Assembly: GCA_963726775.1 (NCBI GenBank)
Contig: CAVSDL010000015.1
Coordinates: 62,001 to 126,000, forward strand
DNA: 64,000 nt
Reading direction: 5' to 3'
DNA from: CAIWHR01 sp963726775
GTDB lineage: Bacteria; Pseudomonadota; Gammaproteobacteria; Burkholderiales; Casimicrobiaceae
Of the stretch, positions 53,282-62,709 are shown in pieces. The first letter of the stretch is position 1. Every line of letters starts with the position of its first letter. Both the position numbers and the translations under genes were made by a program. The notes under the pieces are model-generated. The model was not told the DNA's origin and made no database searches. It saw nothing but the letters and a program-made list of their open reading frames with translations.

Positions 53282-55465
53282 ATGACGACCCTGCCCGCCG
53301 ACGCGATCGAGTCGATCGTCGGCGGCTGCCATGCCGATCCGTTTGCAGTGCTGGGACTGCACGAAGTCGATGGTGCCTTCGTCGTACGGGCGTTCGTCCC
53401 CGGTGCCGAAGCCGTCGACGCGGTGACGTGTGAGGGCGAACTCCTCGCGCATCTCACGCGGCATCACGCCGCCGGATTTTTCGAGGGCGCGGTCCCGCGG
53501 CGCGATCGCTACCGTTTGCGCGCGACGCGCGGCGGCGACAGCTGGACCGTCGACGACGCCTACGCCTACGGGCCGGTGCTCGGTCCGGTGGACGACTGGC
53601 TTATCGGCGAAGGCACGCACGCGCGGCTCTACGACCGCCTCGGCGCGCATGCGATCGTGCACGAGGGTGCCGCCGGAGTGCAATTCGCGGTCTGGGCGCC
53701 GAACGCACGGCGCGTTTCGGTCGTCGGTGATTTCAACGCGTGGGACGGCCGTCGCCACGCGATGCGCAAGCGCGTCGACACCGGAGTCTGGGAAATCTTC
53801 GTTCCCGCTCTCGGCGAAGGCACGCTCTACAAGTACGAGATTCTGGGCGCCGACGCCTCGCTGCTGCCGCTCAAGGCCGATCCGGTCGGCTTCGGCGCGG
53901 AACTGCGGCCGTCGAGCGCCTCGGTCGTGCGTGATACGTCGAACCCTCCGTGGTCCGACGCCGCGTGGATGACGGCACGCGCCGCCGGCGATCCTCGCCG
54001 TGCGCCGATGTCGATCTACGAGGTGCACCCGGGCTCGTGGCGCCGCGGCGAGCGCAACCGCTGGCTCACTTACGACGAACTCGCCGACGCTCTGGTGCCC
54101 TACGCCGTCGACATGGGCTTCACGCATGTCGAGCTGATGCCCGTCAACGAGCACCCGCTCGATGCCTCGTGGGGCTACCAGCCGATCGGGCTCTTCGCAC
54201 CGACGTGCCGCTTCGGCGAACCGGCAGGCTTCGCGCGCTTCGTCGATCGCTGCCACGCTGCCGGACTGGGCGTGCTGCTCGACTGGGTGCCCGCGCATTT
54301 TCCGGTCGACCCGCAGGGCCTGGCGCGGTTCGATGGCACCGCCCTTTATGAACACGCCGACCCGCGACAGGGCTTTCACCCGGACTGGAACACGGCGATC
54401 TTCGATTTCGGGCGGCCGGAGGTGGTCAACTATCTCGTCGCCAACGCGCTGTTCTGGCTCGACCGTTACCACGTCGACGGACTGCGTGTCGACGCCGTCG
54501 CCTCGATGCTCTACCTCGACTATTCGCGCAAGGCCGGCGAGTGGCTGCCCAACCGCCACGGCGGCAACGAGAACCTGGAAGCCATTGCGTTCCTCCGCAG
54601 GCTCAACGAGGCCGTCCATGCGCGCCATCCCGGCGCAATGATGATTGCCGAGGAGTCGACCGCTTGGCCGGCCGTGTCGCAACCGACCTACGCCGGGGGT
54701 CTGGGCTTCGGGTTCAAGTGGAACATGGGCTGGATGAACGACACGCTGCAGTACATGCGGCAGGACCCGGTGCACCGCCGCTGGCATCACGACAAGATGA
54801 CCTTCGGCGTGATGTACGCGTTCGCCGAGAACTTCGTGCTCCCTCTGTCGCACGACGAGGTGGTGCACGGCAAGGGTTCGCTGCTGGCCAGGATGCCCGG
54901 CGACGCCTGGCAGCAGTTCGCGTCGCTGCGCGCGTACTTCGCATTCATGTGGGCGCATCCCGGCAAGAAGCTCCTGTTCATGGGACAGGAGTTCGCGCAG
55001 GGTCGCGAATGGAACGCCGAAGCGGAACTCGACTGGCCGCTGCTGGACGTCGCCTGGCATCGGGGCGTGAGCACGCTGGTGCGCGATTGCAACCGGGAAT
55101 ACCGCGCCCGGCGCGCGCTGCATGAGCGCGATTGCGAGGGCGCAGGCTTCCGCTGGATCGTCGTCGACGATGCCGAGCACTCGGTTTTCGCCTGGCTGCG
55201 TTTCGGCGGGGATGGCGCGGCTCCGGTCGCGGTCATCGCGAACTTCACGCCGGTCCCGCGCGACAACTACCGGATCGGACTGCCGCTGCCCGGGCGCTGG
55301 CGGGAGATACTGAACACCGACGCCGCCCCCTACGGCGGATCGGGTTCGGGCAACGCGGGCGGCGTCAACGCGGTGGCGACTTCGAGCCACGGGTATCCCT
55401 GCAGCGCGACGGTCAAAGTGCCGCCGCTGGCAACGCTCTGGCTGCTGCACGAAGGCGGCGGATGA
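53282..55465 (+). CDS. glgB: 1,4-alpha-glucan branching enzyme
   Basis: GlgB cuts alpha-1,4 chains and re-attaches them as alpha-1,6 branches. The 727-residue protein has an N-terminal carbohydrate-binding (CBM48) region (VQFAVWAPNARRVSVVGDFN), the GH13 catalytic barrel with the residues Asp404 (DGLRVDAV), Glu457 (MIAEES) and Asp525 (LSHDEVVHG), in the same positions as in E. coli GlgB to within one residue, and a C-terminal beta domain. ATG 53282 is chosen since the family N-terminus starts there. glgC begins 46 bases downstream. Confidence 0.96.
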   Translation: MTTLPADAIESIVGGCHADPFAVLGLHEVDGAFVVRAFVPGAEAVDAVTCEGELLAHLTRHHAAGFFEGAVPRRDRYRLRATRGGDSWTVDDAYAYGPVLGPVDDWLIGEGTHARLYDRLGAHAIVHEGAAGVQFAVWAPNARRVSVVGDFNAWDGRRHAMRKRVDTGVWEIFVPALGEGTLYKYEILGADASLLPLKADPVGFGAELRPSSASVVRDTSNPPWSDAAWMTARAAGDPRRAPMSIYEVHPGSWRRGERNRWLTYDELADALVPYAVDMGFTHVELMPVNEHPLDASWGYQPIGLFAPTCRFGEPAGFARFVDRCHAAGLGVLLDWVPAHFPVDPQGLARFDGTALYEHADPRQGFHPDWNTAIFDFGRPEVVNYLVANALFWLDRYHVDGLRVDAVASMLYLDYSRKAGEWLPNRHGGNENLEAIAFLRRLNEAVHARHPGAMMIAEESTAWPAVSQPTYAGGLGFGFKWNMGWMNDTLQYMRQDPVHRRWHHDKMTFGVMYAFAENFVLPLSHDEVVHGKGSLLARMPGDAWQQFASLRAYFAFMWAHPGKKLLFMGQEFAQGREWNAEAELDWPLLDVAWHRGVSTLVRDCNREYRARRALHERDCEGAGFRWIVVDDAEHSVFAWLRFGGDGAAPVAVIANFTPVPRDNYRIGLPLPGRWREILNTDAAPYGGSGSGNAGGVNAVATSSHGYPCSATVKVPPLATLWLLHEGGG

Positions 55466-55511
55466 GTCGCCGGCGCCCGCCGGCCCGGACAACGTACCCG
55501 CGGAGAATGCC

Positions 55512-56778
55512 ATGGAATCCGTGACGTATTCGACCCCGCTGTCGCGCTCGGCCATGGCCTACGTGCTCGCGGGCGGACGTGGCAGCCGGCTGATGGAATT
55601 GACCGAACGGCGCGCCAAACCTGCCGTCTACTTCGGGGGCAAGTCGCGCATTGTCGATTTCGCGCTGTCCAACGCACTCAACTCCGGCATCCGGCACATT
55701 GCCGTCGCGACGCAATACAAGGCCCACAGCCTGATCCGGCACCTGCAGCGCGGCTGGAACTTCCTGCAGCCGATGCGCAACGAGAGCTTCGACATTCTTC
55801 CGGCGAGCCAGCGGGTGTCGGAAAACCAGTGGTACGCCGGCACCGCGGATGCCGTATTCCAGAATATCGACATCGTCGACAGCTATGCGCCCGAGTACAT
55901 CGTCATTCTCGCCGGCGACCATGTCTACAAGATGGATTACGAGCGGATGCTCGTCCAGCACGTCAACGAGGGCGCGGACGTCACGGTTGCCTGCATCGAG
56001 GTGCCCGTCGCCGATGCGTCGAGCCTGGGTGTCATGCACGTCGATGCGGAGGATCGCATCGTGTCGTTCGTCGAGAAACCGGAACATCCGCCCCCAATGC
56101 CCGACCGCCCGGGATGGGCGCTGGCCAGCATGGGGATCTACGTCTTCCGCCGCGAGTTCCTGAACGAAGCGCTGCGGCGCGACGCGGCGGATCCGCATTC
56201 GACGCCGCGACTTCGGCCGGGACATCATTCCGCATCTGGTCGCCCACGGGAAGGCCGTCGCGCACCGCTTCGCGCGCTCGTGCGTACGGTCGCGCGCCGA
56301 GGAATCGAGCTACTGGCGTGACGTCGGCACGCTCGACGCTTACTGGGAAGCCAACGTCGACCTGACCGACGTCGTTCCCGAACTCGATCTGTACGATCGC
56401 GCGTGGCCCGTCTGGACCTACGCCGAGATCACGCCTCCGGCGAAGTTCGTGCACGATGTCGACGGACGACGCGGCACGGCCATCTCGTCGCTCGTCTCGG
56501 GAGGCTGCATCGTGTCCGGCTCGCAGGTCCGGCGCTCGCTGCTGTTCACCGATGTCCGCATCCATTCGTTCGGGGAAATCGAGAACGCGGTGATCCTGCC
56601 GCATGTCGAAGTCGGGCGCAACGCGCGCCTTTCGAACGTCATCATCGACGCCGGCGTGAAAATTCCGGACGGGCTCGTGGTGGGCGCAGACCCGGAGCAG
56701 GACGCCGCACGTTTCCGCCGCACCGCGCGCGGCATCTGTCTCGTCACGCAGACGATGATCGACCACCTGAAGGCATGA
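55512..56778 (+). pseudogene. glgC: Glucose-1-phosphate adenylyltransferase, interrupted by a one-base frameshift
   Basis: GlgC makes ADP-glucose, the donor for GlgA. Reading frame 1 from ATG 55512 gives about 230 residues with the nucleotide motif AYVLAGGRGSRLMELTERRAKPAVYFGG, KSRIVDFALSNALNSGI, and WYAGTADAVFQN. Then at about 56205 the frame must change by +1 to continue STRDFGRDIIPHLVAHG, EESSYWRDVGTLDAYWEANVDLT and the C-terminal left-handed beta-helix (SGGCIVSGSQVRRSLLF; VEVGRNARLSNVII). With the extra base removed it is 421 residues, close to family length. If real, the operon lacks a functional synthesis donor; the operon context and the clean rest of the gene argue for an error. The stop overlaps the glgA ATG. 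Confidence 0.85.
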
Positions 56779-58232
56779 CGAACCTGCGGGTCCTTTCGGT
56801 CGCGTCGGAGATCTATCCGCTGGTCCAGACCGGCGGCCTCGCGGACGTCGTGGGCGCGCTGCCGGCGGCGCTGGCGGGCGAAGGCATCGCCATGCGCACG
56901 CTGGTCCCGGGCTATCCCGCGGTGATGGAAGCGCTACGCACGCCCGAAACCGTTCACGCGTTTCCGAAGCTGCACGGCGGGCGGTCCCGACTGCTCGCGG
57001 CGAAGGCCGCGGGACTCGACCTCTTCGTGCTCGATGCCCCGCATCTCTACGATCGTCCGGGCAACCCCTATCTCGGCCCCGACGGCAGGGATTGGCCCGA
57101 CAACGCGTTGCGCTACGCGGCGCTCGCGCAATGCGCAGCGTGGCTCGCGCGTAGCGGCGGTGCGGGATTCACTCCCGACGTCGTCCATGCGCACGATTGG
57201 CAGGGGGGCCTCGCTCCCGCGTACCTTCACTACGGCGGCACGCCGCGGCCCGGCACGGTGATGACGGTGCACAACCTAGCGTTTCAAGGGCAGTTTCCCC
57301 GCGAGCTGCTGGCGGCGATCGGGTTGCCGCCGCACGCGTTCGCGATCGACGGCGTCGAATATCACGGGTCGATCGGCTACCTCAAGGCGGGGCTCGCCCT
57401 CGCCGACCGCATCACGACCGTGTCGCCGACGTACGCCGCCGAGATCCGGACCCCCGAATCGGGGATGGGCCTCGACGGTCTCCTGCGCCAGCGCGCCGGC
57501 GCGCTCTCGGGAATCCTCAACGGCATCGATGGCAACGTGTGGGACCCGGCCGCCGATGCGCATCTCGCGGCGCGCTACGATGCGCGGCATCGCCTGCGGC
57601 GCACCGCGAACAAGGCAGCGTTGCAGGCGCATCTCGGCCTCGACGCCGAGCCGGAAACCCTGCTCTTCGGCGTCGTCGGCAGGCTGACCTGGCAGAAGGG
57701 CATGGACCTGCTGCTGGAAGCGGCGCCCGCACTCGGGGCTGCCGGCGCGCAGCTTGCGCTGCTGGGTTCCGGCGACAAGCCGCTCGAAGACGGTTTCGCG
57801 GCGGCGGCGCGCCGCGCTCCGGGCCGGGTGGCCGTCGCCATCGGGCACGACGAGGCGCTCGCGCACCTGATGCAGGGGGGCGTCGACGCGCTGCTCGTGC
57901 CGTCGCGCTTCGAACCCTGCGGGCTCACGCAGCTCTGCGCTTTGCGGTACGGCGCCATTCCCGTCGTCGCGCGCGTCGGCGGCCTCGCCGATACGATCGT
58001 CGACGCCAACGAGATGGCGGTCGCGGCCGGCGCCGCCACCGGCGTGCAATTCGCGCCCGTGACGCGCGCCGCGCTCGAATCGGCCATTGGCCGCACCGCG
58101 GAGCTGTGGCGCGACCGCTCGCTATGGCGGCGCCTGCAAGCGCGCGCGATGGCCACCGACGTCGGCTGGACGCGTCCCGCGCGCCGGTATGCGGCCCTGT
58201 ACCGCGAGCTCGCCGCGAGCCGCGCCGCCTGA
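56775..58232 (+). CDS. glgA: Glycogen synthase
   Basis: GlgA (GT5 family) transfers glucose from ADP-glucose to the glycogen chain. The 485-residue protein has the N-terminal domain with VASEIYPLVQTGGLADVVG, where the almost invariant Lys of KTGGLAD is Gln18, and the C-terminal domain with VGRLTWQKGMDLLLEA and RFEPCGLTQLCALRYG, the E-x7-E-like nucleotide-binding region. ATGA overlap with glgC and 3 bases to the next gene show tight coupling. Confidence 0.94.
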   Translation: MTNLRVLSVASEIYPLVQTGGLADVVGALPAALAGEGIAMRTLVPGYPAVMEALRTPETVHAFPKLHGGRSRLLAAKAAGLDLFVLDAPHLYDRPGNPYLGPDGRDWPDNALRYAALAQCAAWLARSGGAGFTPDVVHAHDWQGGLAPAYLHYGGTPRPGTVMTVHNLAFQGQFPRELLAAIGLPPHAFAIDGVEYHGSIGYLKAGLALADRITTVSPTYAAEIRTPESGMGLDGLLRQRAGALSGILNGIDGNVWDPAADAHLAARYDARHRLRRTANKAALQAHLGLDAEPETLLFGVVGRLTWQKGMDLLLEAAPALGAAGAQLALLGSGDKPLEDGFAAAARRAPGRVAVAIGHDEALAHLMQGGVDALLVPSRFEPCGLTQLCALRYGAIPVVARVGGLADTIVDANEMAVAAGAATGVQFAPVTRAALESAIGRTAELWRDRSLWRRLQARAMATDVGWTRPARRYAALYRELAASRAA

Positions 58233-58235
58233 CGC

Positions 58236-61200
58236 ATGCGCCGCGTCGGTTCCGGCCGCCCAGAGCCGCTCGGCCTGACGCTCGAACGCGGCGGCGCCAA
58301 TATCGCGGTCTTTTCCGCGCACGCCGACGCCGTCCTGCTTTGTCTGTTCGACGCGGCGAGCGGCACGGAGACCGAACGCATCGCGCTTCCGGAACGGACC
58401 GGCGACATATTTCATGGATTCGTGGCCGGTATCGCCGCCGGTGACCGCTATGGACTGCGCGGCGTCGGGCCGTACGATCCGCAGCACGGGCACCGCTTCA
58501 ATCCCGCGAAGCTGCTCGTCGATCCGTACGCCCGAGCCATCGACCGACCCTTCGCACTTCATCCCGCGATGTTCGGCGAAACTCCGGACGGCAAAGCGCG
58601 AGACGATACCGACAGCGCTCTCGTCGTTCCCAAGGGAATTGCGATGCCGCCGGCCACCCTGGCGGCCGCACGACGACCTCGAATTCCGTGGCGGGACACC
58701 GTCCTGTACGAGCTCCATGTCCGCGGCTACACGCGCGCGCACCCGGAGGTACCCGAAACGATCCGCGGCACCTGCGCCGGCCTCGCGCACCCTGCCGCGC
58801 TCGCGCATCTGCAACGCCTTGCCATCACGACAGTCGAGCTGATGCCCGTGGCTGCGGCGATCGACGAGCGCCACCTCATGCAGGCCGGCCTTCGCAATTA
58901 CTGGGGATACAACCCGGTCGCGCTGCTCACGCCCGATCCGCGGCTGGCACCCGGAGGCATGGACGAGCTCCGCGCGTGCGTTGCGGCGCTGCAGGCTTCA
59001 GGCATCGAAGTCGTGCTCGATGTCGTCCTCAATCACACGGGCGAGGGCGACGCGCTAGGCCCTACGGTATCGCTGCGCGGCCTCGACAACGCCACCTATT
59101 ACCGGACCGTCGGGCACGACCGGGCCCGTTATGTCGACGACACCGGCTGCGGCAACACGCTGGCGCTCGATCGGCCACCCGTGCTGCGGCTCGCGCTGGA
59201 TACGCTGCGCCATTACGCAGAAGTCGCGGGTGTCGACGGCTTTCGCTTCGACCTCGCGACCACACTCGGGCGGCGCGACGACGCATTCGATCCCGCCGCG
59301 CCGCTCTTCCAGGCGATCGCGCAGGATCCGGTGCTGCGGGAACTCAAGCTGATCGCCGAGCCGTGGGATGTGGGGCCCGGGGGGTACCGGCTCGGCGCGT
59401 TCCCCGCCGCATGGGGCGAATGGAACGACCGCTATCGCGATGCGGTGCGGCGATTCTGGCGTGGCGACGCCGCTACGCTTGGCGAGCTGGCGACGCGGCT
59501 CGCCGGCTCGGCCGACGTGTTCGGCGCCGGTTCGAGGCTGCCGTCCCGCTCGGTCAATTTCGTCGCGGCGCACGACGGCTTCACGCTCGCCGATCTCGTG
59601 GCGCACGAGGCCAAGCACAACACGGCGAACGGCGAAGAGAATCGGGACGGCAGCGACGCCAATTTTTCGTGGAATCACGGGGTCGAGGGCAGCTCCGACG
59701 ATCCTGCGATCGACAGGGCGCGCCAGCGCGACATCCGCAGCGTGTTGGCGACGCTGCTGACCTCGCGCGGCACGCCGATGATCGCGATGGGCGACGAGCT
59801 GGGCCGCACGCAGCGCGGCAACAACAACGCTTACGCACAGGACAGCGCGCTGACGTGGATCGACTGGCAGAACGCGAATTGGACCCATTCCGATTTCGTC
59901 GCGACGCTGATCGAACTGCGCCGGCGCCACCCGGCCCTGCGCGCCGATCGCTGGCTCAACGGTGCGCCGATAGACGACAGCGGCGTCGCCGACGTCGAAT
60001 GGCGTCGCCCCGACGGCCGCGAGATGGCTGCGGACGACTGGACGCGCGCCGACGCCCGCGCACTCGTCGCGGTCCTCTACGCTCCCGGTAGCGACGTCGC
60101 CGAGGCCGACCGCGTCGTGATCGCGCTCAACGCCGGCAACGATGCCGCGACCGTCCACTGGCCTGCGGCGCGCGACGGCTATGCATGGCACCGCCGCATC
60201 GATACTTCGCTGCCGACGGGACAGCCGGTGACGATGGGCGCTTCCGTCGCAGAAGGCGATACCGTTTTCCCGCGATCCGTGGTCATTCTCGTGGAAGTAC
60301 GCGGCGTTGGTCGCGAGTCGCCGCGCTCCGCGCTGGAGTCCGATTTCCTCGGTCCCCTCGCGGCCGCCGCCGGCATTGCGGCGGATTGGTGGGATATCGC
60401 CGGTCGGCGCCATGTCGTCACGGTGGATACGCAACGCGCGTTGCTTGCGGCGATGGGGCTCGCCGCGAATTCGCCCCGGGAAGCGCGCGAGCGGCTTGCC
60501 GAACTCGCGGAGGCTCATGAGTGCCGGCGCCTGCCGCGGGCAATCGTGGGTCGTCGCGACGCCGCCATCGTCGCCGCCATGGCGATCGATCGCCTGCCGC
60601 GATCCGGCCACGCGGCGCCACGACTGATACGCGAAGACGGGACCGAAATGCTGCTGGCGCTGGACGTCGCCGCGCTTCCGGCGCGCGTCGCGGTCGCGGT
60701 GGACGGGCGACCGATCGCGCAATGCCTGCTCACGCTGCCGCCGCTTCCCGCGGGAGGCCACACGCTCCACTTCGATGACGACCCCGAGGGTGCCTGCCGC
60801 ATCGTCGTCGCGCCGGATCGCTGCTACCTGCCCGCCGACTTGCGCGGAGGCGCGCGGCGTTTCGGGCTCGCCGCGCATCTTTACGCGCTTCGCCGCAACG
60901 GCGATCAGGGCATCGGCGATTTCACGACGCTGGGCGAGGCGGGCGCCGCCACCGCGCGCGCCGGTGGCGCTGTCGTCGGCATCAATCCGCTGCACGCGCT
61001 ATTTGCCGCGGATCGCCGGGAGACGAGCCCGTACCACCCGTCCGACCGGCGCTTTCTCGATCCGATCTACATCGATGTCCGGATCCTGCCGGATCTCGCA
61101 GTGACGCCCGAGGCGCGTGCGTTGCTGGCCAATCGTGAATGCGCGATCGCCGCGCTTTCCGCCGCCTCCATCGTCGACTATGCCGCCGTCTGGACGTTGA

Positions 61201-62483
61201 AGCTTTCCGTGCTGGAGGCGTGCTTTGCGGGATTCGAGGTTCGAGCCGGTGGCGATGCGCTGGTCGCCGAATTCGAGCGCTTCGTCGCCGCGGGGGGCGA
61301 ATCATTGCGCCGCTTCGCGATCTTCGAAGCCATCGCCGGAAAACATCCACGGTCGCCATGGACAACGTGGCCGGCAGGACTTCGGCGACCCGATGCCCCC
61401 GACGTTGCGGATTTCGCACGCGGGAACGCGCGCGGCGTCCGATTCGCGATGTACCTGCAATGGCAGGCCGACCGGCAATTCGCCGCCGCCGCCGGCCACG
61501 GCCGCGCGAGCGGCCTCACGCTCGGGCTCTACCGCGATCTTGCGGTGGGCACCGCGCCCGACGGCGCCGAAGCGTGGGCGAATCCGGCGGCGTTCGCGCG
61601 CGGGGCGTCGATCGGGGCGCCGCCGGATCCGTTTTCGGACGCGGGCCAGGTATGGGATCTCGCGCCACCGATTCCCGGTACGCTCGCCGAGTTCGGCTAT
61701 GGCGGCTTCCGCGAACTCATCACCGCCAACATGCGCCACGCCGGCGCGCTGCGGATCGATCACGTGATGGGGCTTTCCCGCCTCTTCTGGATCCCGGAAG
61801 GCGCGCCCGCCGCCGCCGGCGCCTATGTCCGCTACCCGCTCGACGATTTGCTGGGCGTGCTTGCGCTCGAAAGCGATCGCGCGCGCTGCGTCGTCGTCGG
61901 CGAAGACCTGGGCACGGTCCCGGAAGGATTCCGCGAACGGCTGGACGCCGCGGACGTGCTGTCCTACCGCGTGCTGTGGTTCGAGCGCGATGGAGCCCGT
62001 TTCAAGGACCCGGCGCGCTATCCGGCCAAGGCGGCGGCGTGCGTCTCGACCCATGACCTGCCCACGATCGCAGGCTGGTGGAATGGCACCGATATCGACG
62101 AGAACCACGCGCTGGGACTGCTCGGAGACGAAGCAACCGCTCGCCGGCGCGACGGGCGCACGAGCGAGAAGCGCATGCTGACCGCCGCCCTCGAGGAAAC
62201 GGGCGCCGCAGCGCGCGACGCGATCGATCCGGCATCGCCGCATGGCGTCGAAATCACGGCCGCGGTCCATCGCTACGCATGCGCAACCTCGTCCGCACTG
62301 GTTCTCGTTCAGGCCGACGACCTGGCCGGTGAAACCACGGCGCTCAATCTGCCGGGCACGCATCGCGAGCGCCCGAATTGGTGTCGCAAGGTGACGATAG
62401 CGGCCGATGCGCTGTGGGAGACGTCCGCCGGCACGAGCGCCGCAATCGACTTCCGGAGCACGCGCGGAGGCGAAATACGCTAG
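58236..62483 (+). CDS. Bifunctional glycogen debranching enzyme (GlgX) / 4-alpha-glucanotransferase (MalQ) fusion
   Basis: One 1415-residue protein. Residues 1 to about 690 are GlgX (GH13): N-terminal CBM48-like region, YELHVRGYTRAHPEV, catalytic Asp339 (DGFRFDLA), Glu375 (LIAEPWD) and Asp447 (AAHDGFTL), which removes alpha-1,6 side chains. After a linker of about 15 residues, from about 700 to 1415 is MalQ (GH77): WWDIAGRRHVVTVDTQRALLAAMG, GDQGIGDF, catalytic Asp1175 (RIDHVMGL), Glu1223 (VGEDLGTVPEG), Asp1274 (STHDLPTIAGWW). Both sets of catalytic residues are complete, so both activities are expected. It ends the glycogen operon. Confidence 0.93.
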   Translation: MRRVGSGRPEPLGLTLERGGANIAVFSAHADAVLLCLFDAASGTETERIALPERTGDIFHGFVAGIAAGDRYGLRGVGPYDPQHGHRFNPAKLLVDPYARAIDRPFALHPAMFGETPDGKARDDTDSALVVPKGIAMPPATLAAARRPRIPWRDTVLYELHVRGYTRAHPEVPETIRGTCAGLAHPAALAHLQRLAITTVELMPVAAAIDERHLMQAGLRNYWGYNPVALLTPDPRLAPGGMDELRACVAALQASGIEVVLDVVLNHTGEGDALGPTVSLRGLDNATYYRTVGHDRARYVDDTGCGNTLALDRPPVLRLALDTLRHYAEVAGVDGFRFDLATTLGRRDDAFDPAAPLFQAIAQDPVLRELKLIAEPWDVGPGGYRLGAFPAAWGEWNDRYRDAVRRFWRGDAATLGELATRLAGSADVFGAGSRLPSRSVNFVAAHDGFTLADLVAHEAKHNTANGEENRDGSDANFSWNHGVEGSSDDPAIDRARQRDIRSVLATLLTSRGTPMIAMGDELGRTQRGNNNAYAQDSALTWIDWQNANWTHSDFVATLIELRRRHPALRADRWLNGAPIDDSGVADVEWRRPDGREMAADDWTRADARALVAVLYAPGSDVAEADRVVIALNAGNDAATVHWPAARDGYAWHRRIDTSLPTGQPVTMGASVAEGDTVFPRSVVILVEVRGVGRESPRSALESDFLGPLAAAAGIAADWWDIAGRRHVVTVDTQRALLAAMGLAANSPREARERLAELAEAHECRRLPRAIVGRRDAAIVAAMAIDRLPRSGHAAPRLIREDGTEMLLALDVAALPARVAVAVDGRPIAQCLLTLPPLPAGGHTLHFDDDPEGACRIVVAPDRCYLPADLRGGARRFGLAAHLYALRRNGDQGIGDFTTLGEAGAATARAGGAVVGINPLHALFAADRRETSPYHPSDRRFLDPIYIDVRILPDLAVTPEARALLANRECAIAALSAASIVDYAAVWTLKLSVLEACFAGFEVRAGGDALVAEFERFVAAGGESLRRFAIFEAIAGKHPRSPWTTWPAGLRRPDAPDVADFARGNARGVRFAMYLQWQADRQFAAAAGHGRASGLTLGLYRDLAVGTAPDGAEAWANPAAFARGASIGAPPDPFSDAGQVWDLAPPIPGTLAEFGYGGFRELITANMRHAGALRIDHVMGLSRLFWIPEGAPAAAGAYVRYPLDDLLGVLALESDRARCVVVGEDLGTVPEGFRERLDAADVLSYRVLWFERDGARFKDPARYPAKAAACVSTHDLPTIAGWWNGTDIDENHALGLLGDEATARRRDGRTSEKRMLTAALEETGAAARDAIDPASPHGVEITAAVHRYACATSSALVLVQADDLAGETTALNLPGTHRERPNWCRKVTIAADALWETSAGTSAAIDFRSTRGGEIR

Positions 62484-62709
62484 GGCTCGTCGCGGGCGAG
62501 GCGACGCGCGATCGCGCCAAGGGGTCGCGGTCGGCGATGCGTGTGCCACGCGATTCGTGCTCGCACCTCGGGGCGCGGATGCACCCGGGCGCGAGCCTCC
62601 GGAACCCGGCGGCGTCGCGCGCGGAATGGCTTTCCGTTTGCCGCGCGGGGACGGCATAATGGCGTACTCGACACTGCCCGAGACGGCACAATTCCAAAGG
62701 ATCGGCGCG
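62484..62709. promoter_or_regulatory. Intergenic region with a candidate promoter for the binding-protein genes
   Basis: TTTCCG (62631-62636) and CATAAT (62655-62660), 18 bases apart, form a fair sigma-70 match upstream of ATG 62710. No terminator of the glycogen operon is obvious in the first part. Confidence 0.35.

Noticed and set aside
56190..56215. Programmed +1 frameshift in glgC
   Set aside because: No slippery codon, internal Shine-Dalgarno or stop pattern is seen, and GlgC is not known to use recoding; error or decay is simpler.
59055..60995. Long minus-strand open frame opposite the GlgX/MalQ gene
   Set aside because: Same reasons: no domain, no ribosome-binding site, and it mirrors the conserved gene on the other strand.
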